Assembly: GCA_027257055.1 (NCBI GenBank) | Contig: JAPVLO010000122.1 | Location: 2,604,001 to 2,668,000 of the forward strand | Length of the DNA stretch: 64,000 bases | Origin: Cephalopachus bancanus | Lineage: Eukaryota > Chordata > Mammalia > Primates > Tarsiidae | Reading direction: 5' to 3' | Shown: positions 12,801 through 23,368 of the stretch, piece after piece | Position numbering within the stretch: position 1 is the stretch's first letter | Layout of the letters: each line of letters starts with the position of its first letter | Notes under the pieces: model-generated | Told to the model about the DNA's origin: nothing | Databases searched by the model: none | The model's input: only the letters and a program-made list of their open reading frames with translations | Position numbers and translations under genes: made by a program

Positions 12801-13483
12801 TGCTGTTAATTAGGCCCCAAAAAATGTTTTTTATAGATTCGTGAAACAGATCACTCTTCTCTCTATAATGATGTCTTAGCTTGAAGTCAAGGAAGCAATG
12901 GTGTATGGTGTCCATATCCATGATTTCCTGAATTGGAGAAAAAGTGTGGAAAGCATCTGGGGAAAAGGAGGCTCTTTACCAGCTTGTTTCCTGTAAGTTC
13001 AATTGGAAGACCTTGTCTGTGCAAATAGATTTCAAAATAGAGCCTGCCCTTTGACTGTCTCCATAATTACATGGCTCGCTCTGTATTTTATTTGGCAGCC
13101 AGAGCAGTTAACCCTTGGAAGGAAGGGGCTGATGGCATGGCCAGCTTGGCTTCCCAGACATGTCCATTGAAATGAATAAACCACTGTGTGGAGAAGCCCA
13201 TAGCTAAAAACACACTAGAATAGTCTTTAACTGAACTGAAACTCTTTTAAAACAAGCTTAATAATGTTTATTATGATTGGTTAAAAAACTTAACTTTGTC
13301 TTTATTGTGTAGATTATAGAGTGGTATTAATTGTTTTTTAAAAAAATCAAGACTTGGGAGACTTCCTTGTTGCTTTGATGTAATCAACATCTGTCAACAG
13401 AATGAATTTGCTTTTGTTTAGTTTCAAGGGCCCTTGTCCTTTAGCTTTGCCCAATCAGTATTTGCTTCAGCCTGGGGCATTCC

Positions 13484-13486
<3 letters not shown>

Positions 13487-13563
<77 letters not shown>

Positions 13564-13579
13564 TTTCAACAAATGCACC

Positions 13580-13612
<33 letters not shown>

Positions 13613-13669
13613 CTTTCAACAAATGCGTGTGTGTGTGTGTGTGTGTGTGTTTCTTTCAACAAATGCACC

Positions 13670-13702
<33 letters not shown>

Positions 13703-13722
13703 CTTTCAACAAATGCACCGGT
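13487..13722. repeat. (TG)n array and compound (TG)n minisatellite
   Basis: A pure TG run (about 13487-13561) is followed by four copies of TCTTTCAACAAATGC(ACCGG) at about 13562, 13613, 13653 and 13703, each separated by TG runs of different length. The open frames through it (Cys-Val or Thr-His runs) are not genes. Confidence 0.95.
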
Positions 13723-14155
13723 TATTTTCTTGTGAAATGTGAGCTTCTCTGCTTTATAGTTGCCTTGAAATGGGAAGGAACCTTCAATTTTTTCATTTAT
13801 TTTTGAAACTTGCACATCTTAGCACTAGATTATAAAAATCAATAAGAGTTATATTGAATGATACAGACTATTTAATTTTTCTCTTGCAACATTTGTACAC
13901 GTTATGAAACCTGTCAAGTAGATAGGCAGTGTTTTAGGTCAAGAAATAGGGATGCATTTGTGGTGTTCTCGTGTACTTGAAGCATACAGTGCTTTAAGAG
14001 CCTATGCTCCTACTCTGGGTAATTGGTTGGAGTTCATGAAGTGTGATCTTTCGGTGGTTCTAAATCAACACCTTGAAAATATATTCCTATGGTATGGTCT
14101 CTTCTGAGCCTACTGTCGAGAACAACATTTTTTTAAACAGTTAAAAATATATCAG

Positions 14156-14231
14156 ACTGGCAACCCCTCAGGTCCCTTCCCACTGTGGGAGCTTTTCTGT
14201 CCTCTTAATAAATCCTGCTTTTAAAAAAAAA
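14156..14231 (+). mobile_element. Short poly(A)-tailed LTR-end fragment, copy B
   Basis: Contains CACTGTGGGAGCTTTTCTGT, then CTTAATAAATCCTGCTTTT and an A-run. Homologous to copy A at 4562-4640 but on the opposite strand. Confidence 0.5.
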
Positions 14232-14323
14232 TTTATATATATATATATATATTTATATAATATTTATATATTATATAAATAATAATATATATATATACGC
14301 GCGCGCACGCGCACACACACACA
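14231..14323. repeat. (TA)n-(CG)n-(CA)n alternating tract
   Basis: AT runs, an ATTTATATAATATTTATATA palindrome-rich part, then ATATACGCGCGCGCACGCGC and CACACACACAC. Alternating purine-pyrimidine. Confidence 0.85.
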
Positions 14324-16120
14324 TGTACATCTCTCATTCTCTGTCTCTCAGATTACTGTTACAAAGTAAGTCGCTTTTTTGGGGTTAAAGTTAACATATT
14401 TAAGCAAATCATTTGGTTTAAAATTAAAATCATCAATGAATGTAAGAGTCAGATTTGAAAATGAATTAGCAAAACGTTTTCTGTCTTGGTAATCATAAAT
14501 CATTTAAATCTGGCAGGCATTCCTCCTTTCATCCAAAATAATTGCCTCCATTTGTAAAATCAATTAGATGTTAATATGCTATAAATAATAGTTTTGTTAC
14601 TAGACTTTGGCATTTACTGATCATTATGAAAAAATATACTCAGTAAGACATTTTACTGTGTGTTTTTTAAATTACATATTATCTCTAGTTGATATTGTTA
14701 GCTAATTTAAAGTAGTGTCAGGCTACTTTATTGTGTTGTTTTCTAGCCAGATATTTGATACCTCTGCAGTGTTACATATCTGAGGATTGATGGCATGCTG
14801 CAAGGTGAAAGTGCTTCCCTGGAAACACACAATGAAAAATATAGGTGTTGGTAGCCCACACTTGAGTACAAATGTACTTTGTTCAGTTTTACAACTACTT
14901 AAGAAAATAAGCATTTTAAGTGTTTCTCTGAAAGTTCATTCAGACCGCTCTCTTAAAAATACTTGTTGACCAAAAGCAAACTCATATTTTCAAGGATAAA
15001 ATCAGCTTAATTAAGGGTCATTAGTAAAGGTGCACATAAAAACCTGGGGCTCTGTGGGTGAAATGGAAGCGTTTCATTATGTGGTATAGAATGCATGAGC
15101 AGATAACAATTAAAATGGACCCTGGGTAAAAGGCCAATGAATATAGGGCATGTTGTGTGCAGCAACATTATTTAAAATGTATTCCTCCCTCCATCATACT
15201 TGAATTCTGTATTTCACTTTTCAGACTTAATCTATGAAGGAAAATATGGCTTTTAGAAATTGATGTTATTACTGAATACAAAAATATTTAAAACCATAAC
15301 CTAGATTTACATTCCAAAATACAGATTTTAAATATGAAAAATGTGCTGCAGGATCCAGAGGACATATAACAATTTCAAGAGGCATTCAGGCTGCACAGTG
15401 TGCTCCTCCATGGAGTGAAGGAAGTAGTTGCCTATAATTTCCAGTGTTCAGCTCAAACTAGCCACTGATAGAATTTTTGTGACACTAAAAATAATTCTTA
15501 TTATCTTTGATAACAGTAAATATTCTAGTATTCATAACAAATAACATATAGACTTACTGCCTAAGAAAACCCTATATGGAGTTTCTGTTAGGTAGTCAAC
15601 GGTGACAGTGACTATACTCACTGCAATCATCTCTTGCAAAATCAAATTAGTACAAAGTAACTCCTTGATGTTCTGGACCCTTCTGCTCCCCTGAGGTTTC
15701 TGATGATTTCCCGCTGGCATCTTCTAAACTTCAGACTGGTCTTGTTGTCCCTTGCTGTAATTAGCACACACCTACGTTTTGTTTCCCCAGAATAGCTTTA
15801 CCAAAAGAGGTTGTGCAGTGGACCTGGATGCATGACAGTTCCAAGATGGAGAGGCCAGTCCTGGGGCTAGTGAGACCTCGCTGGCATTCCTGTCTCTGAT
15901 GACCATCATCATGCATCAGATTAGTTGTAACATTGATGGTAGCAATTGGAAATTAGATGTAGTTATGAGGTATCAGCAGTGCTTTTATAAAAGAATATAT
16001 ATAGGAAACTCAACAGACCAGTTCTACATTGATCTGTATCAGTTAACTGTAGTTTGGATATCCTTTTGGTGACCCAGAATATAATGGGGACTGGGGATTT
16101 TAATTTTGTTCACTCTGAGT

Positions 16121-16428
16121 TTATTTTATTTTTTATTTTTTTTTATTTTTGAGTTGGAGTCTCACTCTGTCGCCCAGACTGGAGTGCAGTGGCTGCTCCC
16201 GGCCACTGCAGCCTCGACCTGCTGGGGCTCCGGCGATCCTTCCGCCTCAGCCTTCCAAGTAGCTGGAATTACAGGCACGCGCTACCACGCCTGGCTGATT
16301 TTTTGATTAATTGTAGAAATGAGGTCTCACCAAGTTGCCCAGGCAGGTCTTGAACCCGCGGGCTCAGGCAATCCACTCACCTCAGCTTCCCAAGGTGCAG
16401 GATTACAGGCTGAGCCACTGAGCCTGCC
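16121..16428 (-). mobile_element. Alu SINE, full-length
   Basis: Antisense, dominant subfamily, with an interrupted T-tail. The flanks share TGAGTTTTA. Confidence 0.93.
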
Positions 16429-17454
16429 TTCATTTTGAGTTTTAAAAAAATGTAACGACTACTTATTAACTACAATATGATGAACAAGGATGAGAATCTC
16501 TCCCCCCTTTCTTTTGTCAGGTTCATTGAAGAACCGTTATCTTCTAAAGGTACCATAACTTAAGCCCATTTCTTCATGTCACCTTTGAAAACACTAGATT
16601 TATTTTCTGGTTTGTAATGAAGAGTTAGTGGAATAAACACAATATGGTACCTTATTATCCCATTACCTTGTGACAACATTTATAAGGGTGTTTTCTATCA
16701 TAGTGAAAGAAAATATTTTTATTCAATAAAAAAGTACCTTGTGAAAGTAGAATTGCTGAGTAAACTGCAGAACCATAATTGTTATCAGACTGGATGTGTT
16801 CGGGCTGTGTTCTGATATTTAGATTTTTACCATCAGCCATGTGGGTGTGTCTAAATCTTTTTGGCAGTGAGGCTGTCATTTGACAAGGTGGGTACATTGG
16901 CGACACTATTCATTCTAAATGTGAATATCTCAAAAGCCTCATCCAGACATCCTAGTAGAGGCCTGATGACTTCATGCTTCAAGTTTAAGTACATGGAAGA
17001 GATTTCCCCCCATAATGACAGTGTATTCAAACTTGATAATACTGATAAAGATGATCTCTTGTTCATGTAATCAGCCACATTGAAAAAATTCTTCATGAGT
17101 CCTAAAACTGATCGGAGGCTACATCACCCCATTGCCTGGGATACAGCATGACAATCAGATGTTGATGAATGAAGGCACAAATTTCAGAACTGAAGGGATC
17201 TCAACGATGATGAAGTCCAACTCTCATTTTACTAAACCTCTGTATCTCAGTGGGTATCATCTGTGAACTGCTCAGCATGGAGCTTGGCACCAGTAAGCTC
17301 TTGGTTAGTCACTATCTGCTCAAGTAACTTAGTTAGCTCTTAGCAGGATCAAGGGCTAGAACTTCAGTTGCCATCCAATGCTGTGTCACTTTGGTTCTTT
17401 TTTCATCATGCATAGCACTGTCTGATATACTAGAGGCAAACATGTCAACGAATG

Positions 17455-17650
17455 AAGAAGGGGAAGGAAAACAAATGAGCATTTATGGAGCACCTATTTT
17501 TTAAGATGGTTTACATATATACATATATGTTATTTCAGAATGCTCACGTCAGCCTCATGGTAAAGAGAGCACTACTATTTAATGGTGAGGTAAGTGAGGC
17601 TCAGACATTTTGGTAACTTATACCTGTTGGAGTTCAAAACTCATGCTGTT
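17455..17650 (-). mobile_element. MIR SINE fragment
   Basis: GAGCATTTATGGAGCACCTA, then GTGAGGTAAGTGAGGCTCAG, antisense MIR with an internal ATATAC insertion. Confidence 0.6.
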
Positions 17651-17904
17651 TTCACTACCACAGTGCCTCCCAATTAGATCATTTCTTAAGAATTTTCATG
17701 AAAAGTATCTTCATTCTAAATGTTAACTGGTCACATGATACTTAACGTTTTTTATGATACGAAAACAAAAACTGTCCTTGATATTCAGTCCCTGAAAGAA
17801 TACATTAGATTGCAAACCAGGCTAGGTAATGGAACTTACTCCTGCACACTGTTGAGAGGCAACTGGAAATGGCAGGCACAGCATTGGGTTTGGACTTAGA
17901 GGAC

Positions 17905-18075
17905 TAAGTTTGGGGCCATGTAACTGATTACCAGAGATGTGAGTCTTCGTTCCTCATAAAATAGTGATGTTAACAGCTGCTACTTACTGACAGAGCTGCT
18001 AAGAGATAATGAATGTAAAGCACCTAGCACTGAGCTTAATCAAGGAGAGTGGTCATTAAATGTTAACCACTGTTA
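17905..18075 (+). mobile_element. MIR SINE fragment
   Basis: GTAACTGATTACC, CTCATAAAATAGTGATG, AATGTAAAGCACCTAGCACT and GTCATTAAATGTTAACCACT in MIR order. Part of it (18025-18061) recurs exactly at 19655-19691. Confidence 0.6.
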
Positions 18076-18504
18076 TTATTACTGTTTCGATTTGTATTAT
18101 CATTATTAATAGTAATCATAATACATACTTTCCTCATAAGGGAAACACTTGTGAGCTTGTATCTTGTATGTGGTCCTGCCTAGAGATGCAATTAGGGGGC
18201 TGGAGTCATGGGTTAAGTCCACCTGAGTCTTTACAAATTTTCCTTTCCATATCTGCAGACTGCCCAGTCAGCAGCTATGTCAGCCATCTCACTGAAACAT
18301 GTGTTGGGTCAGTGATGGGAGTTTGGCTTGAGGTAATGGATAGATTAGGCCAACCCATCACCACTTTAATAACTTAATAATAGTAACTTAATAATAGTAA
18401 TAACAATAGTTTTATGGTGGCTTTTACATTTTCTAGGTCTTTCCATATGTGCTAGCTCATGTTTTTCTCATGCCTGTGAGAGAAGTAATAGATTTTGTGG
18501 GTAA

Positions 18505-18665
18505 CTCAATCTGATTTCCCTCAGCTTCGGCACTTACTGTGTATCCCTTTATGTGCCTCAGTATCTTCAGTTGCGAAATGGAATAATAACTCCCAGCTCA
18601 TATCATTTTTTATGAAGATTAGTGAACTAACATTATGTAAAGCACAGTACCTGACACTTATTAAG
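18505..18665 (+). mobile_element. MIR SINE fragment
   Basis: GTGCCTCAGTATCTTCAGTT, GAAATGGAATAATAACTCC and TGTAAAGCACAGTACCTGAC in MIR order, interrupted just downstream by an Alu. Confidence 0.65.
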
Positions 18666-18691
18666 TGTCCAGTATTAGAAGCTGTGCTGGA

Positions 18692-18981
18692 GCCGGGCTC
18701 GGTGGCTCAGCCTGTAATCCCGCACCTTTGGGAGGCCGAGGTGAGTGGATTGCCTGAACCCGTGGGTTCGGGACCCGTCTGGGCAGCGAGACCTCATCTC
18801 TACAATAAATAAAAAAAATCAGCCGGACGTGGTAGTGCATGCCTGTAATTCCGGCTACTTGGAAGGCTGAGGCGGAAGGATCGCCGGAGCCCAGCAGGTC
18901 GAGGCTGCGGTGGCCGGGAGCGGCCACAGCACTCCAGTCTGGGCAACAGAGTGAGACTCCAACTCAAAAAAAAAAAGAAAA
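18692..18981 (+). mobile_element. Alu SINE, full-length dimer
   Basis: Flanked by a 15-bp target duplication, AGAAGCTGTGCTGGA, on both sides. The T-arm-like box reads GTGGGTTCGGGACCCGT. It lies 65 bp from an inverted Alu (19047-19334). Confidence 0.95.
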
Positions 18982-19046
18982 AGAAGCTGTGCTGGAACCC
19001 AGGCTTTCTTTCCCATTTTACTTTTGTATGTATTCTTGAAAGCATT

Positions 19047-19334
19047 TGTTTTTTGTTGTTATTTTTAGCCAGAGTCTCTCACTATGTTGTCCAGGCTGGA
19101 GTGCAGTGGCATGATCCCTACTCACCATAGCCTCAACCTCCTGGGCTTAGGCTATCCTTCTGCCTCAGCTTCCTAAGTAGCAGAGACTACAGGCACATAC
19201 CCTCATACCCGGCTACTTTTAAAATTTTTTGTAGAGACAAGTTCTTACTATGATGCTTAGTCTGGTCTTGAACTCCTCCCACCTTGGCTTTCCAAAGTGT
19301 TGAAATCACAGGTGTAAGCCACTGTGCCCATCCT
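19047..19334 (-). mobile_element. Alu SINE, old AluJ-like copy
   Basis: Antisense and strongly diverged from the dominant subfamily. It has recognisable CCAGGCTGGAGTGCAGTGGC and the closing AAGCCACTGTGCCCATCC. Confidence 0.85.
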
Positions 19335-19335
19335 G

Positions 19336-19530
19336 AAATAATTATTATTTATTGAGCATCTACTAAATGCAAGGCATTTTTACATTCTTTATTTCAATCA
19401 ATTGTCACTTGGGACGCAAATGAAGAAACTTGTTCAGGGCCACACAGCTAATAAGTATACAGCTGAAACAAAAGTCCAGGCTTCTGGTTTCCAACGATCT
19501 GCTTTTCCTAGAACACTACACTGTCCTTCA
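19336..19530 (-). mobile_element. MIR SINE fragment
   Basis: TTTATTGAGCATCTACTAAA, then GGGCCACACAGCTAATAAGT, antisense MIR next to an old Alu. Confidence 0.65.
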
Positions 19531-19708
19531 AATTTCAGTTGACAATCCTAGGGCTGGTGGTATTGTCATTAGGGAAGTATAATACTTTACAGGCTTTGGG
19601 GATTATGTACCTGCCTCTATCAAGCAACTTTTTTTTTCTTTTTTGTAACACACTTAGCACTGAGCTTAATCAAGGAGAGTGGTCATTAAATTAAATTTTC
19701 TAAAGAAA

Positions 19709-19831
19709 AAAAAGACAGGTCTTTCTATTGCCCAGGCTGCTCTCAAACTCCTGCGCCCAAGTGGTCCTCCCATCTCAGCCTCTCAAGTAGTTGTGACTAC
19801 AGGTGCATGCCACTGCCCCTAGCTTTAGCAA
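19709..19831 (-). mobile_element. Alu SINE, partial old copy
   Basis: Antisense single-monomer-sized piece (TTGCCCAGGCTGCTCTCAAA through GTGCATGCCACTGCCCCTAGC), directly abutted by a younger Alu. Confidence 0.7.
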
Positions 19832-20120
19832 TTTTTTTTTTTCTGAGTTGGAGTCTCACTCTGTCGCCCAGACTAGAGTGCAGTGGCTGCTCCCGGCCAC
19901 CTCAGCCTCGACCTGCTGGGCTCCGGCGATCCTTCTGCCTCAGCCTTCCGAGTACCTGGAACTACAGGTGCGCTCTACCACACCCTGCTAATTTTTGATA
20001 TATTGTAGAGATGAGGTCTCGCAAACTTGCCCAGGCGGGTCTCGAACCCGCGGGCTCAGGCAATCCACTCACCTCAACCTCCCAAAGCTTGGGATTATAG
20101 GCTGAGCCACTGAGCCTGGC
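19832..20120 (-). mobile_element. Alu SINE, full-length
   Basis: Dominant subfamily, antisense. The perfect box GCGGGTTCGAGACCCGCC is seen on the minus strand. Flank AGCAATTTT versus AGGTAATTTT. Confidence 0.93.
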
Positions 20121-20126
20121 AGGTAA

Positions 20127-20414
20127 TTTTTTTTTTTTTTGAGTTTGGAGTCTCACTCTGTCGCCCAGACTGGAGTGCAGTGGCCGCTCCTGGCCACCAC
20201 AGCCTCGACCTGCTGGGCTCCGGCCATCCTTCCGCCTCAGCCTTCCGAGTAGCCGGAATTGCAGGCATGTGCTACCACACCCAGCTGATTTTTTGATTTA
20301 TTGTAGAGATGAGGTCTCGCTGCCCAGGCGGGTCTCGAACTCGCGGGCTCAGGCAATCCACTCACCTCAGCCTCCCAAAGGCGCAGGATTACAGGCTGAG
20401 CCACCGAGCCCGGC
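20127..20414 (-). mobile_element. Alu SINE, full-length
   Basis: Antisense, only 6 bp after the previous Alu, dominant subfamily. It ends CACCGAGCCCGGC. This is the last of four tandem same-orientation copies. Confidence 0.93.
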
Positions 20415-20529
20415 TTGCAATTTTTTTTTTAAGTAGTGATATTACTGGCATTTTGTCTGGTGCTTGGAATTGTTTAAGATAGTACCCAAAACATTGCTGT
20501 AGTTTGATTCAACAATATTACATTCAAGT

Positions 20530-20832
20530 CAGGCACAGTGGCTCACGCCTTAATCCCAGCACTTTGGGAGGCCAAAGTGAGAGGAACCTCAGGTCTGGAA
20601 CCTGAGCCCACAGGTTCGAGACCAGCCTGGGCAACTTGGTGAGACCTTGTCTCTACAATAAATCACAGTAAATCTACACACACACAAAACTAGCCGGGCA
20701 TGATGGTATGAGTCTGTAGTAACAGCTACTTGGAATGCTGAGGCGGAGGGATTGCCTAAGCTCAGCAGGTCAAGGCTACAGTGGCAGTCAGAGTACCACT
20801 GCACTCCATCCTGGGCAACAAGAGTGAGACTC

Positions 20833-20875
<43 letters not shown>

Positions 20876-21031
20876 TTAGCCAGGTATGGTGGCGCATGCC
20901 TGTGGTTCCAACTACTTGGAAGACTGAGGTGGAAGGATCACCGGAGCCCAGCAGGTCAAGGCTACAGAGGCCATGAGCATGCCACTGGACTCCAGCCTGG
21001 ATGACAGACTGAAACTTCAACTCAAAAAAAA
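20530..21031 (+). mobile_element. Trimeric Alu with internal (AC)n
   Basis: Left monomer, right monomer, a (AC)n run (20836-20872), then a second right monomer and an A-tail. The outer flanks TTACATTCAA / TTTGCATTCAA suggest one insertion boundary for the whole unit. Confidence 0.85.
20836..20872. repeat. (AC)n microsatellite inside the trimeric Alu
   Basis: Uninterrupted AC dinucleotides between two Alu right monomers, probably grown from the A-rich tail of the first. Confidence 0.95.
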
Positions 21032-21219
21032 AATTTGCATTCAACTTATGGAAGAACACGATTGAGCGAAACTTATGACCCTGAGTCACTGACCTTTGGC
21101 GTTTTTTTGCATCAATGTCTTTCCCCAGCTCAATTAGAGATTCAGAATTGTGGGGCCGGTAGTCACCTTAATTCATGTTTTCATTGTATTTCACAGCTGA
21201 AGTGCTACTCTAGGTGAAT

Positions 21220-21399
21220 AGTTTTCCAATTCTGTGTACATCAGGACCCTGAGAGCTGGCCAAAGCACACATTACTGGCCTTATCCCCAGAATTTCTGAG
21301 TCAGTAGTCCAGGAGGGACCCAAGAAGTTGCGTGTTTTTCCCATAAAACGCTGATATTGATGATCTGGGAATCTCATTTTGAGAATTAGCGCTCTAGAC
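21220..21399 (-). mobile_element. MER5A-like hAT MITE
   Basis: Includes CCCCAGAATTTCTGAGTCAG, GCTGATATTGATGATCTGGG and TTTTGAGAATTAGCGCTC, matching my memory of the MER5A non-autonomous DNA transposon. Confidence 0.55.
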
Positions 21400-21714
21400 C
21401 AAGAGTTGGCAGACTACTGTCAAGGGCTAGATAGTAAATATTTTAGACTTTGTGGGTCTTATGATCTCTGTCACAACTACTCAACTCTACCACTGTAGCT
21501 CAAAATCAGCCATAAACAATGGTAAGCAAATGAGGTTAGCTATAGTTTAATAAACCTTTATTTATGAGCACAAAAATGTGAATTTCATATTTTGCAAATA
21601 TTGTAAATTTTTTTCTACCATTTATAAATGTAAAAACCATTTTTAGGTCTTGGGCTGTATAAAAATAGGCAGTAGGCCAGATTTGGCCCTTGAGCTGTAG
21701 TTTGCTGACCCCTG
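21400..21714 (+). mobile_element. hAT-Charlie-type MITE (MER1-like)
   Basis: Begins near AAGAGTTGGCAGACTACTGT and ends GTAGTTTGCTGACCCCTG, imperfect inverted ends. The interior has GGGCTAGATAGTAAATATTT and GGCCAGATTTGGCCCTTGAG, hallmarks of this MITE group. The exact family name is not certain. Confidence 0.6.
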
Positions 21715-21745
21715 CCATGTTGTTGTGACCTGTTGGGGATTTTTA

Positions 21746-22040
21746 ATTTTTTTTTTTTTTTTTAGTTGGAGTCTCACTCTGTCGCCCGGACTGGAGTGCG
21801 GTGGCATGCTCCCGGCCACTGCAGCCTCGACCTGCTGGGCTCCGGCAATCCTTCCGCCTCAGCCTTCCAAGTTGCTGGAACTACAAGCACGCGCTACCAC
21901 ACCTGGCTGATTTTTTGATTTGTTGTAGAAATGAGGTCTCACCAAGTTGCCCAGGCAGGTCTTGAACCCGCGGGCTCAGGCAATCCACTCACCTCAGCCT
22001 CCCAAAGCGTGGGATTACAGGCTGAGCCACCGAGCCCGGC
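21746..22040 (-). mobile_element. Alu SINE, full-length
   Basis: Antisense, dominant subfamily, ending CACCGAGCCCGGC. Flank GTTGGGGATTTTT versus TGGGGGATTTTTT as target duplication. Confidence 0.94.
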
Positions 22041-22089
22041 TGGGGGATTTTTTTTTTAAGCTATTGTTCTAAATGTAAACATAATGCAA

Positions 22090-22620
22090 GTGGATGGTTT
22101 TAAAAATTGTAACAGTACCAGAAGAAAATAAAATGAACTAAAAGTCTTTCTCCTATCTGTAGCCCCAATTTCATGCCCCAGAAATAACCACTGTTGATGA
22201 ATATCAATTTTAGAAATTTTACAGGCATGTAAAAGCTTATATAAATGTGTAAGCTCTTTTTAGATTAATGGGCCTTCTATACATATTGTTCAGCATTTGC
22301 TTTTCCCCCCAAAATGTTGTACTGTGACCTCTTTCCATACCAATACATACAGATGATTTAGCTTATTATTTTTAATGACTCCAGAGTCTTCTGTTGTGTA
22401 GATATACCATAATGTATTTAACCAGTCCCTTATTGATGTTTCCCACTTGAAAATATCTGGGTTGTTTCCCACTTTTTTGTACCACAAACAATGCTACCAT
22501 GAGGGTACATCTGCATATATTCATCATTGCATAATATCTGCAGCATGAAGTCCTAGGTGATGAACTGCTGAGTTAAAGTATATGTGCATTTAAAGTTTTG
22601 ATAGATATTCCTCAATTCTT
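22090..22620 (-). mobile_element. L1-like 3' region fragment (old)
   Basis: CATAATGTATTTAACCAGTC, TATTGATGTTTCCCACTTG and a run about CAAACAATGCTACCATGAGG resemble the old L1 3' region. Strongly diverged. The orientation is uncertain. Confidence 0.45.
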
Positions 22621-23210
22621 GCTGTTAGTACTTTGAACCCTATGTTCATTTTCTTTCAGGGTTACATCTACATTTTTGCTATTTGGTCTTTATCTGACTT
22701 GAGCATTCATCACAATAAATTTCAGTATAATGCCTCCCTGCACGTGAACTTAACACTGAGTAGTAATCCTATGGAGGGCAAAAAGTGCAGCTGGCAATTT
22801 GTCTGTGACTCTTGAAGGAAAACGGCTTTAAAGAATATGAAGCCATCAAAACAGTACCCTGCATCTAGGGTCATTCTGGACATTACCATGTAAGGTATCA
22901 CAGCAGAAATTGTTCTTTTTTGCAGACCTGGTGCTTAGCAGATATTTCTATGTGTTTGTTTCCCATTAGAGTTTCCTGTTGTCAAGCATTTATGTAAATA
23001 TAGTATTAGCTAATAAATATGCTGTGCTACTATTGCACTAGAACTCAGAATACCTGCTTTCCTTCCTATTTGGGGCTTTCCCTTTTTTATTTAATAAAAT
23101 ATTAGAATGATTATTTAATAGCAACAACACAACATCTTAAGTAGAGCACTGTGCTGTTGTTTTGGTTTTTTTTGGTTTTTCACTTAAAGTACGTCTATTT
23201 CTGCTTATAG

Positions 23211-23368
23211 GTTGCTATAGAATTTTCTCTTCACCACTCAATCATATCTACTTACACAAGCAGTCAAGCAGTCAACAAAGAAGAAATTTCTTTTTTTGGA
23301 GACAAAGAGATATTTCACACAGTATAGTTTTGCCGGCTGCAGTTTCTTCAGCTCATCCAGTCCCTGAG
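23211..23368 (+). CDS. METAP1D: METAP1D exon 2
   Basis: The acceptor is CTGCTTATAG and the donor is GAG|GTACTG. The exon encodes [18 protein letters not shown] onward to AHPVPE, the linker after the mitochondrial targeting signal. It starts in phase 1 (G|GT) and ends in phase 0. The final residue is E where I recall K in human. The second AG at 23219-23220 is not used if the frame is to join human exon 1. Confidence 0.93.

Larger units (their letters stand above)
1..23210 (+). other. METAP1D: METAP1D intron 1 (3' part)
   Basis: No exon is recognised here. The interval contains most of the window's Alus, a solo LTR, MIR, L1 and hAT relics and the (TG)n arrays, all listed separately. The long stretches between them (for example 7180-9030, 10000-13480 and 14330-16120) are AT-rich unique sequence in which I see no gene. 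Confidence 0.85.

Noticed and set aside
13562..13722. CRISPR-like array of repeats and spacers
   Set aside because: The spacers are TG runs of differing length in a primate intron. It is a compound minisatellite.
13402..13815. Open frames encoding Cys-Val or Thr-His repeats
   Set aside because: They are direct translations of the (TG)n/(AC)n array and occur in several frames on both strands.
23219..23220. Alternative acceptor AG eight bases further into METAP1D exon 2
   Set aside because: It would break the phase needed to join exon 1 and lose residues conserved with human. The AG at 23209-23210 has the better pyrimidine tract and phase.
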